Source of the DNA: Plantibacter flavus
GTDB lineage: Bacteria; Actinomycetota; Actinomycetes; Actinomycetales; Microbacteriaceae
DNA length: 64,000 nucleotides
NCBI RefSeq assembly: GCF_002024505.1
Contig: NZ_CP019402.1
Coordinates: forward strand, 2,418,001 to 2,482,000
Direction of reading: 5' to 3'
This document shows, piece by piece, positions 1 to 8,213 of this stretch. Under the pieces are notes generated by a model. It was not told where the DNA came from, searched no databases, and saw nothing but the letters and a program-made list of their open reading frames with translations. Every line of letters begins with the position of its first letter. Position 1 is the stretch's first letter. The position numbers and the translations under genes are program-made.

Positions 1-663
1 CTCACCGCCGAGGACCGCCCGATCGACCTGCTCATCAACAACGCCGGCGTGATGACGCCGCCCGAGCGGCAGGAGACGCGGGACGGCTTCGAGCTGCAGT
101 TCGGCGTCAACCACCTCGGCCACTTCGCGCTGACCCTCGGTCTGCTGCCGCTGCTCAAGGCCGGTGGAGCGCGCGTCACGCACCAGACGAGCATCGCCGC
201 CCGGAGCGGATCGATCAACTGGGACGACCTCGACTGGAAGAGCAGCTACGACGGGATGCGGGCCTATCAGCAGTCCAAGATCGCCGTGGCATTGTTCGCC
301 CGCGAACTCGATGCGCGGAGCCGAGCCGGCGGCTGGGGTGTCTCCAGCAACCTGTCGCACCCCGGCGTCTCCCCCACGAACCTGTTGGCCGCCCAGCCGG
401 GCATGGGCCGACAGCGCGACACCGGAGCCCGTCGTGTGGTCCGCCTGCTCTCACGCCTCGGCGTCGCAGGCACGGTGTCGAGTGCCGCTCAGCCCGCGCT
501 CATGGCCGCGACGGCACCGACCGCGCGAGGCGACGAGTTCTACGGCCCGGTCCGCACGATGGGTGGCCGACCCGCGCTCCTCCCGGCACTCTGGCCGCCG
601 ATGCGGAACCTGGACGACGCCCGTCGCCTCTGGGACGAATCCGAGCGGCTCATCGGACGGTGA
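1..663 (+). CDS. Short-chain dehydrogenase/reductase, 5' truncated by window edge
   Basis: This is the C-terminal part of an NAD(P)-dependent SDR oxidoreductase of the retinol-dehydrogenase-like type. The frame is open from base 1, and the coenzyme glycine-rich motif lies outside the window. Counting from base 1, NNAG is at residues 13-16, a candidate catalytic Ser near 64 and the YxxxK pair at Tyr89/Lys93 (YQQSK). The stop codon is at 661-663. The usual VSS around the catalytic Ser reads VTHQTS, so the substrate cannot be named. It converges on the minus-strand WYL regulator at 785. Family assignment is firm; substrate is unknown. Confidence 0.85.
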   Translation, partial: LTAEDRPIDLLINNAGVMTPPERQETRDGFELQFGVNHLGHFALTLGLLPLLKAGGARVTHQTSIAARSGSINWDDLDWKSSYDGMRAYQQSKIAVALFARELDARSRAGGWGVSSNLSHPGVSPTNLLAAQPGMGRQRDTGARRVVRLLSRLGVAGTVSSAAQPALMAATAPTARGDEFYGPVRTMGGRPALLPALWPPMRNLDDARRLWDESERLIGR

Positions 664-720
664 CGCGGCGGCTGTGCGCTGGTCGGACGGCCGGCGCTCC
701 GAGCACGCCCGCCGGAACCC

Positions 721-737
721 GTGGCGGTCACCGCCAC
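721..737. terminator. Inverted repeat between convergent SDR and WYL genes
   Basis: Perfect 8-bp arms, GTGGCGGT and ACCGCCAC, are separated by one base. The repeat lies between the convergent stops at 663 and 785. No T-run follows on either strand, so it is at best a weak or factor-dependent terminator. Confidence 0.35.
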
Positions 738-784
738 CCCGGACGTCCGGCGGCGTGCTTCGACGTGATTCGCATGGTCGCGCC

Positions 785-1774
785 CTACGGGAGCGGAGGC
801 GCCCCATCCGCGCCGCGTGCGATGCGGAGCATCCGCGTCGCTGTCGCGTGGAGGAGTTCGCGGAGATCCTCGGGCTCGTCGACGATCACCGCATGATCCC
901 CCAGCCCGGCGATCACCGCTGGAAGCCAGTCGAGGCGTTTGGCTCGGATCGAGACCCGATGCCAGGTGGGTGCGTCATCGATCGACTCCACGACGGCCAC
1001 GCTCTCCGGGAAGAGGGCCCGGATCTGCGGGACGTTCGCCTGGATGCGCAACCGGACGTGCCATCGGTAGTCCGCCCCCGCGAAGCGATCGACGAGTGGA
1101 GGGCGCTCCGCTCGAGCACCCGGGCCCGAGAAGATGCCGGGCAGCGTCCGCGCCGATCGGATGCGGTCGACCCGGAAGGTGCGCTCCTCCGCTCGCTCGA
1201 CGTCGAACGCGTCCAGGTACCAACGACCGTCGTGGACGAGCAGGTCGAACGGATGCACCGTGCGACGCGAGGGCGTGTCCTCCGCGTCGCGGTAGCGCAG
1301 TTCCACGGGGCGTCTCGCTCGGATCGCGTCCGACACGGTGAGCAGGACGCCCGCGTCGGGCACGTCGTGGCGCGACGGCCTCAGCGCTGCGGACTGCATG
1401 ACCGCCTCGAGGCGATCCACGGACGCGGCCGGGAGGGATCGTCGGATCTTCGCGAGGGCGATCTGCGCTGCGACGTCCGGGGAGTCCGAGGACGATTGGG
1501 CTTCGCTCAAGCCGAGGAAGACGGCGACCGCTTCCTCGTCAGTGAGGATGATCGGCGGTACGCGTCGGCCGACGGCGAGGCGGTACCCGCCGTAGCGACC
1601 GCGCACCGACTCGATCGGGACATCCATGTCCACGAGACGCTGCACGGAACGGCGCACGGTCCGTTCGTCCACGCCCAACCGCTCGGCGAGCTCTGGCACG
1701 CTGCGGATCTCCGCGGACTGCAGCAGCTCGAGCAACTGCAGCGCTCGAGCAGTCGGCGAGCCGGTATGTCCCAT
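785..1774 (-). CDS. WYL-domain helix-turn-helix transcriptional regulator
   Basis: This 329-residue protein belongs to the DeoR/YafY-like family. An N-terminal winged HTH occupies about residues 8-60 (ELAERLGVDERTVRRSVQRL). A WYL domain covers roughly 130-215, with GRWYLDAFD near its middle, followed by a WCX-type C-terminal region. WYL domains are thought to sense ligands or nucleic acid. The ATG at 1774 has no clear Shine-Dalgarno sequence. The gene is divergent from the VOC gene at 1871, and an inverted repeat in the shared gap (1783-1809) suggests it controls itself and that neighbour. The effector is unknown. Confidence 0.9.
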   Translation of the reverse strand: MGHTGSPTARALQLLELLQSAEIRSVPELAERLGVDERTVRRSVQRLVDMDVPIESVRGRYGGYRLAVGRRVPPIILTDEEAVAVFLGLSEAQSSSDSPDVAAQIALAKIRRSLPAASVDRLEAVMQSAALRPSRHDVPDAGVLLTVSDAIRARRPVELRYRDAEDTPSRRTVHPFDLLVHDGRWYLDAFDVERAEERTFRVDRIRSARTLPGIFSGPGARAERPPLVDRFAGADYRWHVRLRIQANVPQIRALFPESVAVVESIDDAPTWHRVSIRAKRLDWLPAVIAGLGDHAVIVDEPEDLRELLHATATRMLRIARGADGAPPLP

Positions 1775-1782
1775 CTCATGAG

Positions 1783-1809
1783 AATACCGGGCGAGAACGG
1801 TCCGGTATT
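1783..1809. promoter_or_regulatory. Candidate operator between WYL regulator and VOC gene
   Basis: Perfect 8-bp arms AATACCGG (1783-1790) and CCGGTATT (1802-1809) are separated by 11 bases. The centre-to-centre distance is about two helical turns, typical of a dimer site. A 10-bp palindrome, TCTCATGAGA, sits next to it at 1774-1783. Assignment to the WYL protein is inferred from position. Confidence 0.5.
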
Positions 1810-1870
1810 GGCTCTATCGTCGTCACCGCCCCGCACCCGTGGGGGAAGACCACCAGCCAAGGAGACACGC

Positions 1871-2254
1871 ATGCACCTCGCAGCCACCCGGATCATCACC
1901 GACGACGTCGACACCCTGGTCGCGTTCTACGAACGGGTCACCGGTGCGACCGCGGCACGATTGCACCCGTTGTTCGCCGAGGTGCGCACCGACACCGGCA
2001 CGCTCGCCATCGCCAGTTCAGCGACCATCCCGCTGTTGGGCGAGGACGCCGCCGCACCGCGTGCCAACCGATCCGTCATCCTCGATCTGCTCGTCGAGGA
2101 CGTCGATGCGGCCTATGCGACGCTCCAGGGCGTCGTGGCGACGTTCGTGAACGAGCCGACGGACATGCCGTGGGGCAACCGGTCGCTGCTGTTCCGCGAC
2201 CCCGACGGCAACCTCGTCAACGTCTTCACCCCGATCACCGTTGACGCAGGGTGA
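1871..2254 (+). CDS. VOC family (glyoxalase/bleomycin-resistance-like) protein
   Basis: This 127-residue single-domain protein has the vicinal oxygen chelate fold pattern. It starts with a beta strand and helix (TDDVDTLVAFYERVTG) and ends with the typical FRDPDGNLVNVF strand. Such proteins bind a metal or a small hydrophobic ligand, and activities range from dioxygenase to drug binding; none can be chosen here. The frame stays open far upstream, but the ATG at 1871 follows AAGGAGAC at a good distance and marks the true start. It is divergent from the WYL regulator, its probable controller. Confidence 0.88.
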   Translation: MHLAATRIITDDVDTLVAFYERVTGATAARLHPLFAEVRTDTGTLAIASSATIPLLGEDAAAPRANRSVILDLLVEDVDAAYATLQGVVATFVNEPTDMPWGNRSLLFRDPDGNLVNVFTPITVDAG

Positions 2255-2281
2255 ACGCGTCGACTCGTGACGAACGTCCAG

Positions 2282-2342
2282 GCCTACGCCGGGATGACAT
2301 GCTCGCCGGCTGTGGGAGGCGTCCGAGCAGCTCATCAGCTGA
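2282..2342. other. Possible gene-remnant scar: duplicated tetR and SDR gene ends
   Basis: Bases 2282-2298 repeat 17 bp found at 3009-3025, the 3' end of the tetR gene, so both can encode ...VIPA-stop on the minus strand. Just downstream, 2313-2342 reads LWEASEQLIS-stop on the plus strand. That resembles the SDR tail [15 protein letters not shown] at 628-663. The segment lies upstream of the GTG at 2386. It looks like the leftover of a deleted SDR/tetR pair. Confidence 0.35.
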
Positions 2343-2385
2343 CGCGCCAGAGCCGGCGAGCGGAACACGGTCTATCCTCGGTCCC

Positions 2386-2937
2386 GTGAAGATCGTCGTG
2401 TCGGGCACCCACGCCAGCGGGAAGAGCACGCTCATCGCGGACTTCGCGCTCCGCCACCCGGAGTTCACGGTCCTCGGGGAGCTGTTCGACCTCGTGGAGG
2501 ACGCCGGAGACGTCCCAAGCAGCGCCATGTTCGCCGCCCAGCTACGCCTCTCGGCGGAACGACTGCTGGACGAGTCGGATGACGGAGACGTCATCGCGGA
2601 ACGCGGGCCACTCGACTTCCTCGCATACCTCCTCGCGTCAGCGGAACTGGCCGGCACCGACCTCGACACCGGGTTCCTCGAGCGGGCGACTTCCCGCACC
2701 GCCGCGGCGCTCCAGACGGTGGATGTGCTGGTGGTCCTGCCGTTGACGCCGAACGACGGGATCCACGTCGGCGCGGACGAAGACCTGGAGCTGCGGACGG
2801 CCATGAACGCCGTCCTGCTCGATCTCGTCGACGAGCCCGATCTCATCGCCGACCACGTCACGGTCGCCGAGATCACCGGCGACTCGTCAGACCGATTGGC
2901 CGCCCTGGAGGCTCTGGTCGCGTCGCAGCAGCGCTGA
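2386..2937 (+). CDS. Small P-loop NTPase, AAA_28/nucleoside-kinase-like
   Basis: This 183-residue protein has a Walker A motif, GTHASGKST, at residues 7-15. An ERGPLDFLAY segment near residues 66-75 resembles the lid-side motif of deoxynucleoside kinase and NadR-like ATPases. The C-terminal half carries a DVLVVLPL strand typical of these kinases. I set the start at the GTG at 2386 because it begins directly with the first beta strand (KIVVSGTH). The longer frame from 2251 has an Arg/Ser-rich, uncharacteristic N-terminus. A phosphotransfer role is likely; the substrate is unknown. It converges with the tetR gene at 3011. Confidence 0.8.
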   Translation: MKIVVSGTHASGKSTLIADFALRHPEFTVLGELFDLVEDAGDVPSSAMFAAQLRLSAERLLDESDDGDVIAERGPLDFLAYLLASAELAGTDLDTGFLERATSRTAAALQTVDVLVVLPLTPNDGIHVGADEDLELRTAMNAVLLDLVDEPDLIADHVTVAEITGDSSDRLAALEALVASQQR

Positions 2938-3010
2938 CCTGCCACCGGACACGCCCACGACTCGGTGCCGGGTGGTGGTCATCCGGGTCACCGCGGGCAC
3001 GGGCACACGC

Positions 3011-3640
3011 CTACGCCGGGATGACGCTCGACATGAGTCGCGGCGCTGGCGGGAGCGCTTCGTGCCGGTCTGACGCACGCAGGCCGTCGATCACGAGTGC
3101 GGCGTAGCGTCGTGCAGCTCGGACGCGCTCCGTCTCCGTCGTCGTCGAGAGTCCGCGAGCCGCGAGCAGGACCACGAGGAAGTCGTCGAGGACGAAGTCC
3201 GGGCGCAGCGCGCCGGCGTCGATGGCACGACGAGCGACGGCGGTGATCGCCCGCACGGCCTGTTCGCGCTGGGTCCGGAAGTCGACGGCATCGGGGTAGG
3301 CGGCGAGGAACGCGTCCGTGAACCCCTGGTTGCGGGCGTTGAGGACCAGGACCTCCTCGATGATGCTGCGGAAGGCACGCCAGGGGTCGACGTCCGCGAG
3401 GGCGTCGACCACGATCGAGCGGCACGCGCCGAGCTCGTCCACGAAGGCGGCCCTGACGAGATCGGCTTTGGTCGGGAACCGTCGATAGAGGGTGGCCGGC
3501 CCGACACCGGCTCGGCGGGCGATCTCCCGCATCGTCACGTGGAGGCCGTCGGTCCCGAACAGGTCGCGGGCTGCGGCGAGGACGCGGTCACGGTTCTCCT
3601 GCGCGTCGGAACGCAGGTTCTGAGGCAGTGGCGCGGACAT
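3011..3640 (-). CDS. TetR/AcrR family transcriptional regulator
   Basis: This 209-residue regulator has an N-terminal HTH at about residues 20-60 (MREIARRAGVGPATLYRRFPTKADLV), the classic TetR recognition-helix signature. The C-terminal helical domain is the ligand-binding and dimer region. The ATG at 3640 gives MSAPLPQ; the frame can extend to a TTG at 3658, which is less likely. It is divergent from the quinone-reductase gene at 3727 with an imperfect palindrome between them, so it probably represses that gene. The inducer cannot be predicted. Confidence 0.92.
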   Translation of the reverse strand: MSAPLPQNLRSDAQENRDRVLAAARDLFGTDGLHVTMREIARRAGVGPATLYRRFPTKADLVRAAFVDELGACRSIVVDALADVDPWRAFRSIIEEVLVLNARNQGFTDAFLAAYPDAVDFRTQREQAVRAITAVARRAIDAGALRPDFVLDDFLVVLLAARGLSTTTETERVRAARRYAALVIDGLRASDRHEALPPAPRLMSSVIPA

Positions 3641-3672
3641 GTGTCTCACATTACTCAAGTGGACGGGTGCGT

Positions 3673-3686
3673 CCGTTACGTTACGG
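3673..3686. promoter_or_regulatory. Candidate TetR operator
   Basis: CCGTTACGTTACGG is a near palindrome with 12 of 14 positions symmetric. It is centred in the 86-bp gap between the divergent tetR and MDR genes. Its size suits a short TetR site. The regulator-site match is inferred from position only. Confidence 0.45.
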
Positions 3687-3726
3687 GAGGCGGGTCAGAT
3701 CCCCCGCCGTGAAACGGAGTGCACCC

Positions 3727-4689
3727 ATGCGCGCAGTGATCATCCGGACCTTCGGCGACCCGAGTGGAATGGAGGTGACGGACCTTCCCGTCCCCACGCC
3801 CGGGGTCGGTGAGGTCCTCGTTCGAACAGAGGCCGCCGGCGTCGGCGGGGTCGACGTCGTGATCCGCCGGGGCGGGATCGCCGAAGTAGCCCGGGACTCG
3901 GGGATGATCCCGGGAAGTGAAGCCGCCGGCGTCGTCACCGCGACCGGGCCCGACGTCGACCCCGCATGGGTCGGTCGACGGGTCTGGGCGTTCACGGGGG
4001 CCTCGGGCGCGTACGCCGAGTACGTGACCGCGCGCGCCGACGAGATCGTCGAGCTGCCGTCCGACCTAACGTCCGTCCAGGCGGTCACGCTGGGCAGTGC
4101 GTTCCCGGTCGCGCACTTCGCGCTCGATCGCGCTCGCCTGACCGAGGGCGAATCCGTCCTCGTGCGCGGCGCCGCCGGGAGTATCGGCCTGGCCGGCGTC
4201 GAGCTGGCCGCTCGTGCCGGCGCCGGGGTCATCGCCGTCACCACGTCGTCCCCGGAACGCGGGGAGCGACTGCGGGCGTTCGGTGCAACCCACGTGCTCG
4301 ACCGCTCCGGCGCGGGCGATGCGGACGCCCCGGTGGAGTTCGACGTCATCCTCGACATCGTCGGCGGGCCCAACCTCCCCCGGTTCATCGAGCGGCTCTC
4401 GCCGAACGGCCGTTTGATCGCCGTGGGCGTGGTGGGTGGGTTCCCGCCCGCCGACTTCGGCACGGCTCTCCTGGCCGGCTTCCGCCGATCGATCACCTTC
4501 GGGACCCTGAGCCTCGACACCGTGCCGCGCGAGGAACTCGCCCGGGTGCGAGCCGAGGTGTTCGACGACGCCGTCCGAGGCACGCTCTCGCCGGTGGTCC
4601 ACGACACCCTGCCGCTGAGCGACGCAGCCGAGGCGCACCGTCTCATGGACGTCGGGGACGTGTTCGGGCGCATCGTGCTCGTCCCCTGA
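3727..4689 (+). CDS. NADP-dependent MDR-family oxidoreductase (quinone-reductase-like)
   Basis: This 320-residue protein is a zinc-independent medium-chain dehydrogenase/reductase of the quinone oxidoreductase group. The N-terminal GroES-like domain starts MRAVIIRTFGDPSGMEV. The nucleotide-binding Rossmann motif RGAAGSIGLAGVELA lies near residues 146-160. The Cys/His cluster of zinc alcohol dehydrogenases is absent. The start is the ATG at 3727, because the frame upstream runs through the promoter region. It is probably induced by an electrophile or quinone through the divergent TetR repressor. The stop lies 34 bases from the end of the opposing doxX-like gene. Confidence 0.9.
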   Translation: MRAVIIRTFGDPSGMEVTDLPVPTPGVGEVLVRTEAAGVGGVDVVIRRGGIAEVARDSGMIPGSEAAGVVTATGPDVDPAWVGRRVWAFTGASGAYAEYVTARADEIVELPSDLTSVQAVTLGSAFPVAHFALDRARLTEGESVLVRGAAGSIGLAGVELAARAGAGVIAVTTSSPERGERLRAFGATHVLDRSGAGDADAPVEFDVILDIVGGPNLPRFIERLSPNGRLIAVGVVGGFPPADFGTALLAGFRRSITFGTLSLDTVPREELARVRAEVFDDAVRGTLSPVVHDTLPLSDAAEAHRLMDVGDVFGRIVLVP

Positions 4690-4723
4690 GTCGGCTGACG
4701 AGGCAGGCACAGATCCGCCACCG

Positions 4724-5089
4724 CTACAGCCAGATCGTCGCCAGCCAGACCTCGACGGCGGCGAGCACGAGCAGGGCGACGTTCAGCCCGAGGACCCGGA
4801 ACTCGCCGCGACGCACGTGCACGGTGATGCCACCGATCTGTACGAGGACGAGGCCTACCGCGGCCGCGACGGTCAGCCAGGTGAGGACGCCCACGAGCGG
4901 TGGCAGGATCAGGCCGGCCACGCCCAGTATCTCGAGGGCTCCGATCACGCGGACGGCCGAGAGCGGCATGGTGTCGACCCAGGCCATCATGGGGCGCAGC
5001 TGCTCCGCCGAGCGGACGAGCTTCATGCCGCCCGAGTACAGGTACATGACCGCGAGCAGTCCTGCGACGATCCAGTAAGCGACGACCAT
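4724..5089 (-). CDS. DoxX-family small membrane protein
   Basis: This 121-residue integral membrane protein has about four hydrophobic segments, starting with VVAYWIVAGLLAVMYLYSG. It carries the G(A/G)xKL-type motif of the DoxX/DoxD group (GGMKLV) and a GALEILGVAGL second helix. In other bacteria DoxX proteins are linked to redox or thiol stress, without a settled reaction. The ATG at 5089 is preceded by GGAGG at ideal spacing; the TTG two codons upstream is not needed. It is divergent from an HxlR regulator with a shared inverted repeat, a common pairing. Confidence 0.9.
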   Translation of the reverse strand: MVVAYWIVAGLLAVMYLYSGGMKLVRSAEQLRPMMAWVDTMPLSAVRVIGALEILGVAGLILPPLVGVLTWLTVAAAVGLVLVQIGGITVHVRRGEFRVLGLNVALLVLAAVEVWLATIWL

Positions 5090-5120
5090 GTGCAACCTCC
5101 GAGTGCGTGTGTGCGTTGAT

Positions 5121-5137
5121 GGTTACGATAGGTAACC
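5121..5137. promoter_or_regulatory. Candidate HxlR operator
   Basis: Perfect arms GGTTAC (5121-5126) and GTAACC (5132-5137) are separated by five bases. The repeat sits between the start of the DoxX gene (5089) and that of the HxlR gene (5209). Position and spacing suit a dimeric winged-HTH site controlling both promoters. Confidence 0.55.
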
Positions 5138-5208
5138 GACGCAAGTGTGGACCGGTTCGGACCGGCGTACAAAAGGCACACGCGTGTGACCGAGCCGCGA
5201 GGGGTGCC

Positions 5209-5583
5209 GTGTTCCGCTACCAGAGGCTGTGTTCCGTCCGGGGCGACCAGGGCAAGGCCATCCGCTCACTCCTCGACCGCATCGCCGACAAGTGGGCGCT
5301 CCTCCTCATCGCGACGCTCCATGACGGCCCGTTCCGGTTCACCGAGCTCGAGCAGCGCATCCCGGGCATCTCCCGACGCATGCTCACCCTCACCCTCAGG
5401 AACCTCGAGCGCGACGGACTCGTCACCCGCACCACCTTCGCGGAAGTGCCACCGCGGGTCGAGTACGAGCTGACAGACCTCGCCGAATCGCTCATCCCGC
5501 ACGCGATGGCGCTCGCCGAGTGGGCCGGTGAGCACGTCCCGACGATCGAGGCGAGCCGCAGGGCGTTCGACGAGCGGTCCTGA
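5209..5583 (+). CDS. HxlR-family winged-helix transcriptional regulator
   Basis: This 124-residue regulator shows the HxlR core: LLDRIADKWALLLIATL, FTELEQRIPGISRRMLTLTLRNLERDGLV and a YELTDLAESL wing-helix segment. A single N-terminal Cys in RLCSVRG is at the position used for redox or electrophile sensing in several HxlR members. I place the start at GTG 5209 after GCGAGGGG. Upstream in-frame starts would put the inverted repeat at 5121-5137 inside the gene and add residues unlike the family. It probably represses the divergent doxX-like gene and itself. Confidence 0.88.
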   Translation: MFRYQRLCSVRGDQGKAIRSLLDRIADKWALLLIATLHDGPFRFTELEQRIPGISRRMLTLTLRNLERDGLVTRTTFAEVPPRVEYELTDLAESLIPHAMALAEWAGEHVPTIEASRRAFDERS

Positions 5584-5607
5584 GCGCCGGGCGTGGTGCG
5601 GACCAAC

Positions 5608-5644
5608 GGAAAAAGTCCCGGAAACCAGACGGTTTCCGGGACTT
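5608..5644 (-). terminator. Intrinsic terminator of tRNA-Pro
   Basis: A 14-bp perfect stem (5613-5626 with 5631-5644) has an AGAC loop. On the minus strand it is followed by CTTTTTCC. It lies three bases past the encoded CCA end of the tRNA and may also stop the plus-strand HxlR transcript. Confidence 0.85.
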
Positions 5645-5646
5645 CC

Positions 5647-5723
<77 letters not shown>

Positions 5724-5954
5724 ATGCCATCTCCGCGGGCGGAGAAGACAACTCGAACAGTCTAGCGGATTCCGAGAGCGCTCCGTGACACGACTCCGGG
5801 GACGGCAGATCGGCCCAGACAAGCCTCGGACAGGCCGCACTCGTCGGGTGGGAGGTCTCCCCTGCCCGCCCCCGGACGGGGCACGCTACCGTGACTCGTC
5901 CGCACCCGCGCGACAGGACGAACGGACCGATCCGGCCACCCGATGGAGGACCCC

Positions 5955-6155
5955 ATGCGCTACAGCCACTACTGGAAAGAGGTCCGCGTCGCGGCACTCA
6001 CCGCCCTGCCCGTCGCGATCGTCTCCGGCATCGTGCAGGTCAGCCGCAACACGCCGATCGACGACGCCGTCATCGGCGGTGCCATCACCTTCGTGGCACT
6101 GTCCCTGCTCATCCCCGTCGTGCGCCACTGGGTGCACCCCGAGTCCCGCGGCTGA
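5955..6155 (+). CDS. Small two-helix membrane protein, unknown function
   Basis: This 66-residue hypothetical protein has two hydrophobic segments, about residues 14-30 and 41-61, joined by a short polar stretch (SRNTPIDD). The ends are His/Arg/Glu-rich. The ATG at 5955 is preceded by GGAGG at five bases; an in-frame ATG at 5943 overlaps that site and is less likely. Coding is supported by the good ribosome site and amphipathic composition. No family recognised. It stands alone between tRNA-Pro and the acyl-CoA ligase gene. Confidence 0.6.
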   Translation: MRYSHYWKEVRVAALTALPVAIVSGIVQVSRNTPIDDAVIGGAITFVALSLLIPVVRHWVHPESRG

Positions 6156-6239
6156 TCACTGCGGCACTCCGAAGCACCCGCGGCACGCCTTGCACGACGC
6201 GCCACGAGGACGGGCAGGGTGCCCGGCGGCAGCGCAGCG

Positions 6240-8021
6240 CTACTCGGCCTTGCGGTCCGCGACGAGCTGGTCGCGCACCTTGCGCCGCAGCACCTTGCCG
6301 ATGAGCGACGTCGGCAACTCGTCGAGCTGCACGACCCGCTTGGGCACCTTGTACGCCGTGAGGCGGGTCCGGCAGTAGTCGCGCAGCGAACCCGCGTCGA
6401 ACACCGTTTCGGCGCGCATGACCACCGCGGCCGTGACATCCTCGCCACCGGAGTCGCGCGGCAGGCCGACCACGGCGGCCGACTCGACGTCCGGGTGCGA
6501 CAGGAGCGTCTCCTCCACCTCGGACGGGCTCACGTTGAACCCACCGGTGATGATGAGCTCCTTCACCCGGTCGATGACCGTCACGAAGCCGTCCGCCGAC
6601 ACCGTCACGATGTCGCCGGTCCGCAACCAGCCACCCTCGAGCAACGCCTCGCGCGACTCGTCCGGACGACCCCAGTACCCCTGGAAGACCTGCGGGCCAC
6701 GGAGCAGCAGCTCGCCCGACTCCCCCGCCGCACGATCGACCGACGGGTTCTCGGGATCGACGACGCGGATCTCGGTGCTCGGGAACGGCACACCCACGGT
6801 GCCCGGCCGACGCGACGGACCGATCGGGTTGCCGAGCGCCACCGGCGACGACTCCGTCATCCCGTAGCCCTCGACGAGCAGACCGCCGGTCGCCTCCTCC
6901 CACCGCGTGACCGTCGACACCGGCAGGCTCATCGCACCGGAGATCGCGAAGCGGACACTCGTCAGGTCGACGCCCTTGCGGCTCGACGCACGCGACAACG
7001 CGTCGTAGATGGGCGGTACCGCCGGCAGGAACGTCGGCGGCGACTTCTTCGCCGCCGTGAGCACCAGCTCCAGGTCGAACTTCGGGAACAGCACGAGCCG
7101 CGCCCCGATGCTCATCGCGAACGTCAGGCACAGCGTCATGCCATAGGCGTGGAACAGCGGCAGCACCCCGTAGAAGACCTCGCCACCCTCGCTCAGCCCT
7201 GGCACCCAGGCGCGACCCTGCGCCGCGTTCGCCCGCAGATTGCGGTGTGTGAGGATGGCCCCCTTCGGCGCCCCGGTCGTCCCGCTCGTGTACTGCAGGA
7301 GCGCGGTGTCGTCGAGCGTCGGACGCACGACCCGCTTCGACAGCTTCCGTCCGCCGATCAGCCGCTCCCACGGAAGCACGTGCTTCGCCGACGGGGTCGC
7401 GGTCATCGCCGCACGCGACTCGCGGGCACGCTTCACCGGCAGCCGGAGCGCCAACCGCTTCGACAACGGCAGGGCCTGAGTGATGTCGACCGAGACGATC
7501 CGCCCGCGCATCACGTCGGCCGGGAGGTCGGCCACGAGGTCGTAGACCTTGTCCCACACGATCGCGACGTGCGCACCGTGGTCCTCGAACTGATGCCGCA
7601 GCTCCCGAGCCGTGTAGAGCGGGTTGTGCTCGATGACCGTCGCGCCGAGCCGGAGCGCCGCGTAGAACGCGACGACGTGCTGCGGACAGTTCGGCAGCAC
7701 GAGCGCCACGCGGTCGCCCGGCTTCACACCGAGCTTGCGGAGCCCTTCGGCCACTCGCGCGACCTGTTCGCCGAGCTCGCTGTAGCTGGTCTCCGCGCCG
7801 AAGAACTCGAGGGCGATGCGATCACCGAAACGCTTGACCGAGGTGTCGAGCAGGTCGACGAGCGTCTCGGTGACCTCGTCGATGTCGGCTGGCACGCCAC
7901 TGGCGTAGGACGACAACCACGGCCGTTCGGCCAGACGCTGACGCTGTGCCTCTCCGGCCTCGGTCGGCTCCGACGACTGCTCGCCCTCGCGCTGCTCGGC
8001 TGTGTTTCCTCGATGGTCCAC
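6240..8021 (-). CDS. Long-chain fatty-acid--CoA ligase (AMP-binding enzyme)
   Basis: This 593-residue protein belongs to the ANL superfamily and is expected to activate a carboxylic acid to acyl-AMP and then acyl-CoA. Motifs in order are YTSGTTGAPKG (AMP/ATP loop), YGMTESSPVALG, GYWGRPDES, a TGDIV hinge-side motif, GGFNVSPSEVEE and C-terminal GKVLRRKVR with the catalytic Lys. The start is GTG at 8021 because GGAGG lies six bases upstream; the frame continues to 8180 without a ribosome site. A charged, Glu/Arg-rich N-terminal lead of about 35 residues precedes the domain. Acyl chain length cannot be decided. Confidence 0.92.
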   Translation of the reverse strand: MDHRGNTAEQREGEQSSEPTEAGEAQRQRLAERPWLSSYASGVPADIDEVTETLVDLLDTSVKRFGDRIALEFFGAETSYSELGEQVARVAEGLRKLGVKPGDRVALVLPNCPQHVVAFYAALRLGATVIEHNPLYTARELRHQFEDHGAHVAIVWDKVYDLVADLPADVMRGRIVSVDITQALPLSKRLALRLPVKRARESRAAMTATPSAKHVLPWERLIGGRKLSKRVVRPTLDDTALLQYTSGTTGAPKGAILTHRNLRANAAQGRAWVPGLSEGGEVFYGVLPLFHAYGMTLCLTFAMSIGARLVLFPKFDLELVLTAAKKSPPTFLPAVPPIYDALSRASSRKGVDLTSVRFAISGAMSLPVSTVTRWEEATGGLLVEGYGMTESSPVALGNPIGPSRRPGTVGVPFPSTEIRVVDPENPSVDRAAGESGELLLRGPQVFQGYWGRPDESREALLEGGWLRTGDIVTVSADGFVTVIDRVKELIITGGFNVSPSEVEETLLSHPDVESAAVVGLPRDSGGEDVTAAVVMRAETVFDAGSLRDYCRTRLTAYKVPKRVVQLDELPTSLIGKVLRRKVRDQLVADRKAE

Positions 8022-8167
8022 GATGATCCTCCAGATGACACCGCGCGCACCGCACGCATGCCTCCACCCTAGGCGGGCGCGTATGCCCGACCGGGGATGC
8101 GACCGGACTGCTTGACAAGCTCCAAACCGACACCGGTGAATCGCCCGAGGAACGGTGGAACAACGCC

Positions 8168-8199
8168 AGGAGCCGGCCACCCGAAGGCGACCGGCTCCT
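8168..8199 (-). terminator. Hairpin downstream of flotillin gene
   Basis: Nine-bp arms AGGAGCCGG (8168-8176) and CCGGCTCCT (8191-8199) lie 15 bases past the flotillin stop. No clear T-run follows on the minus strand, so it may be a weak terminator or an mRNA 3'-end stabiliser. Confidence 0.5.
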
Positions 8200-8213
8200 G
8201 AGGATCGAACGAC

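Noticed and set aside
164..1870. Long plus-strand frame continuous with the VOC gene
   Set aside because: It runs antisense to the WYL regulator, has Arg/Asp/Gly bias and no family match. Only the part from the ATG at 1871 is coding.
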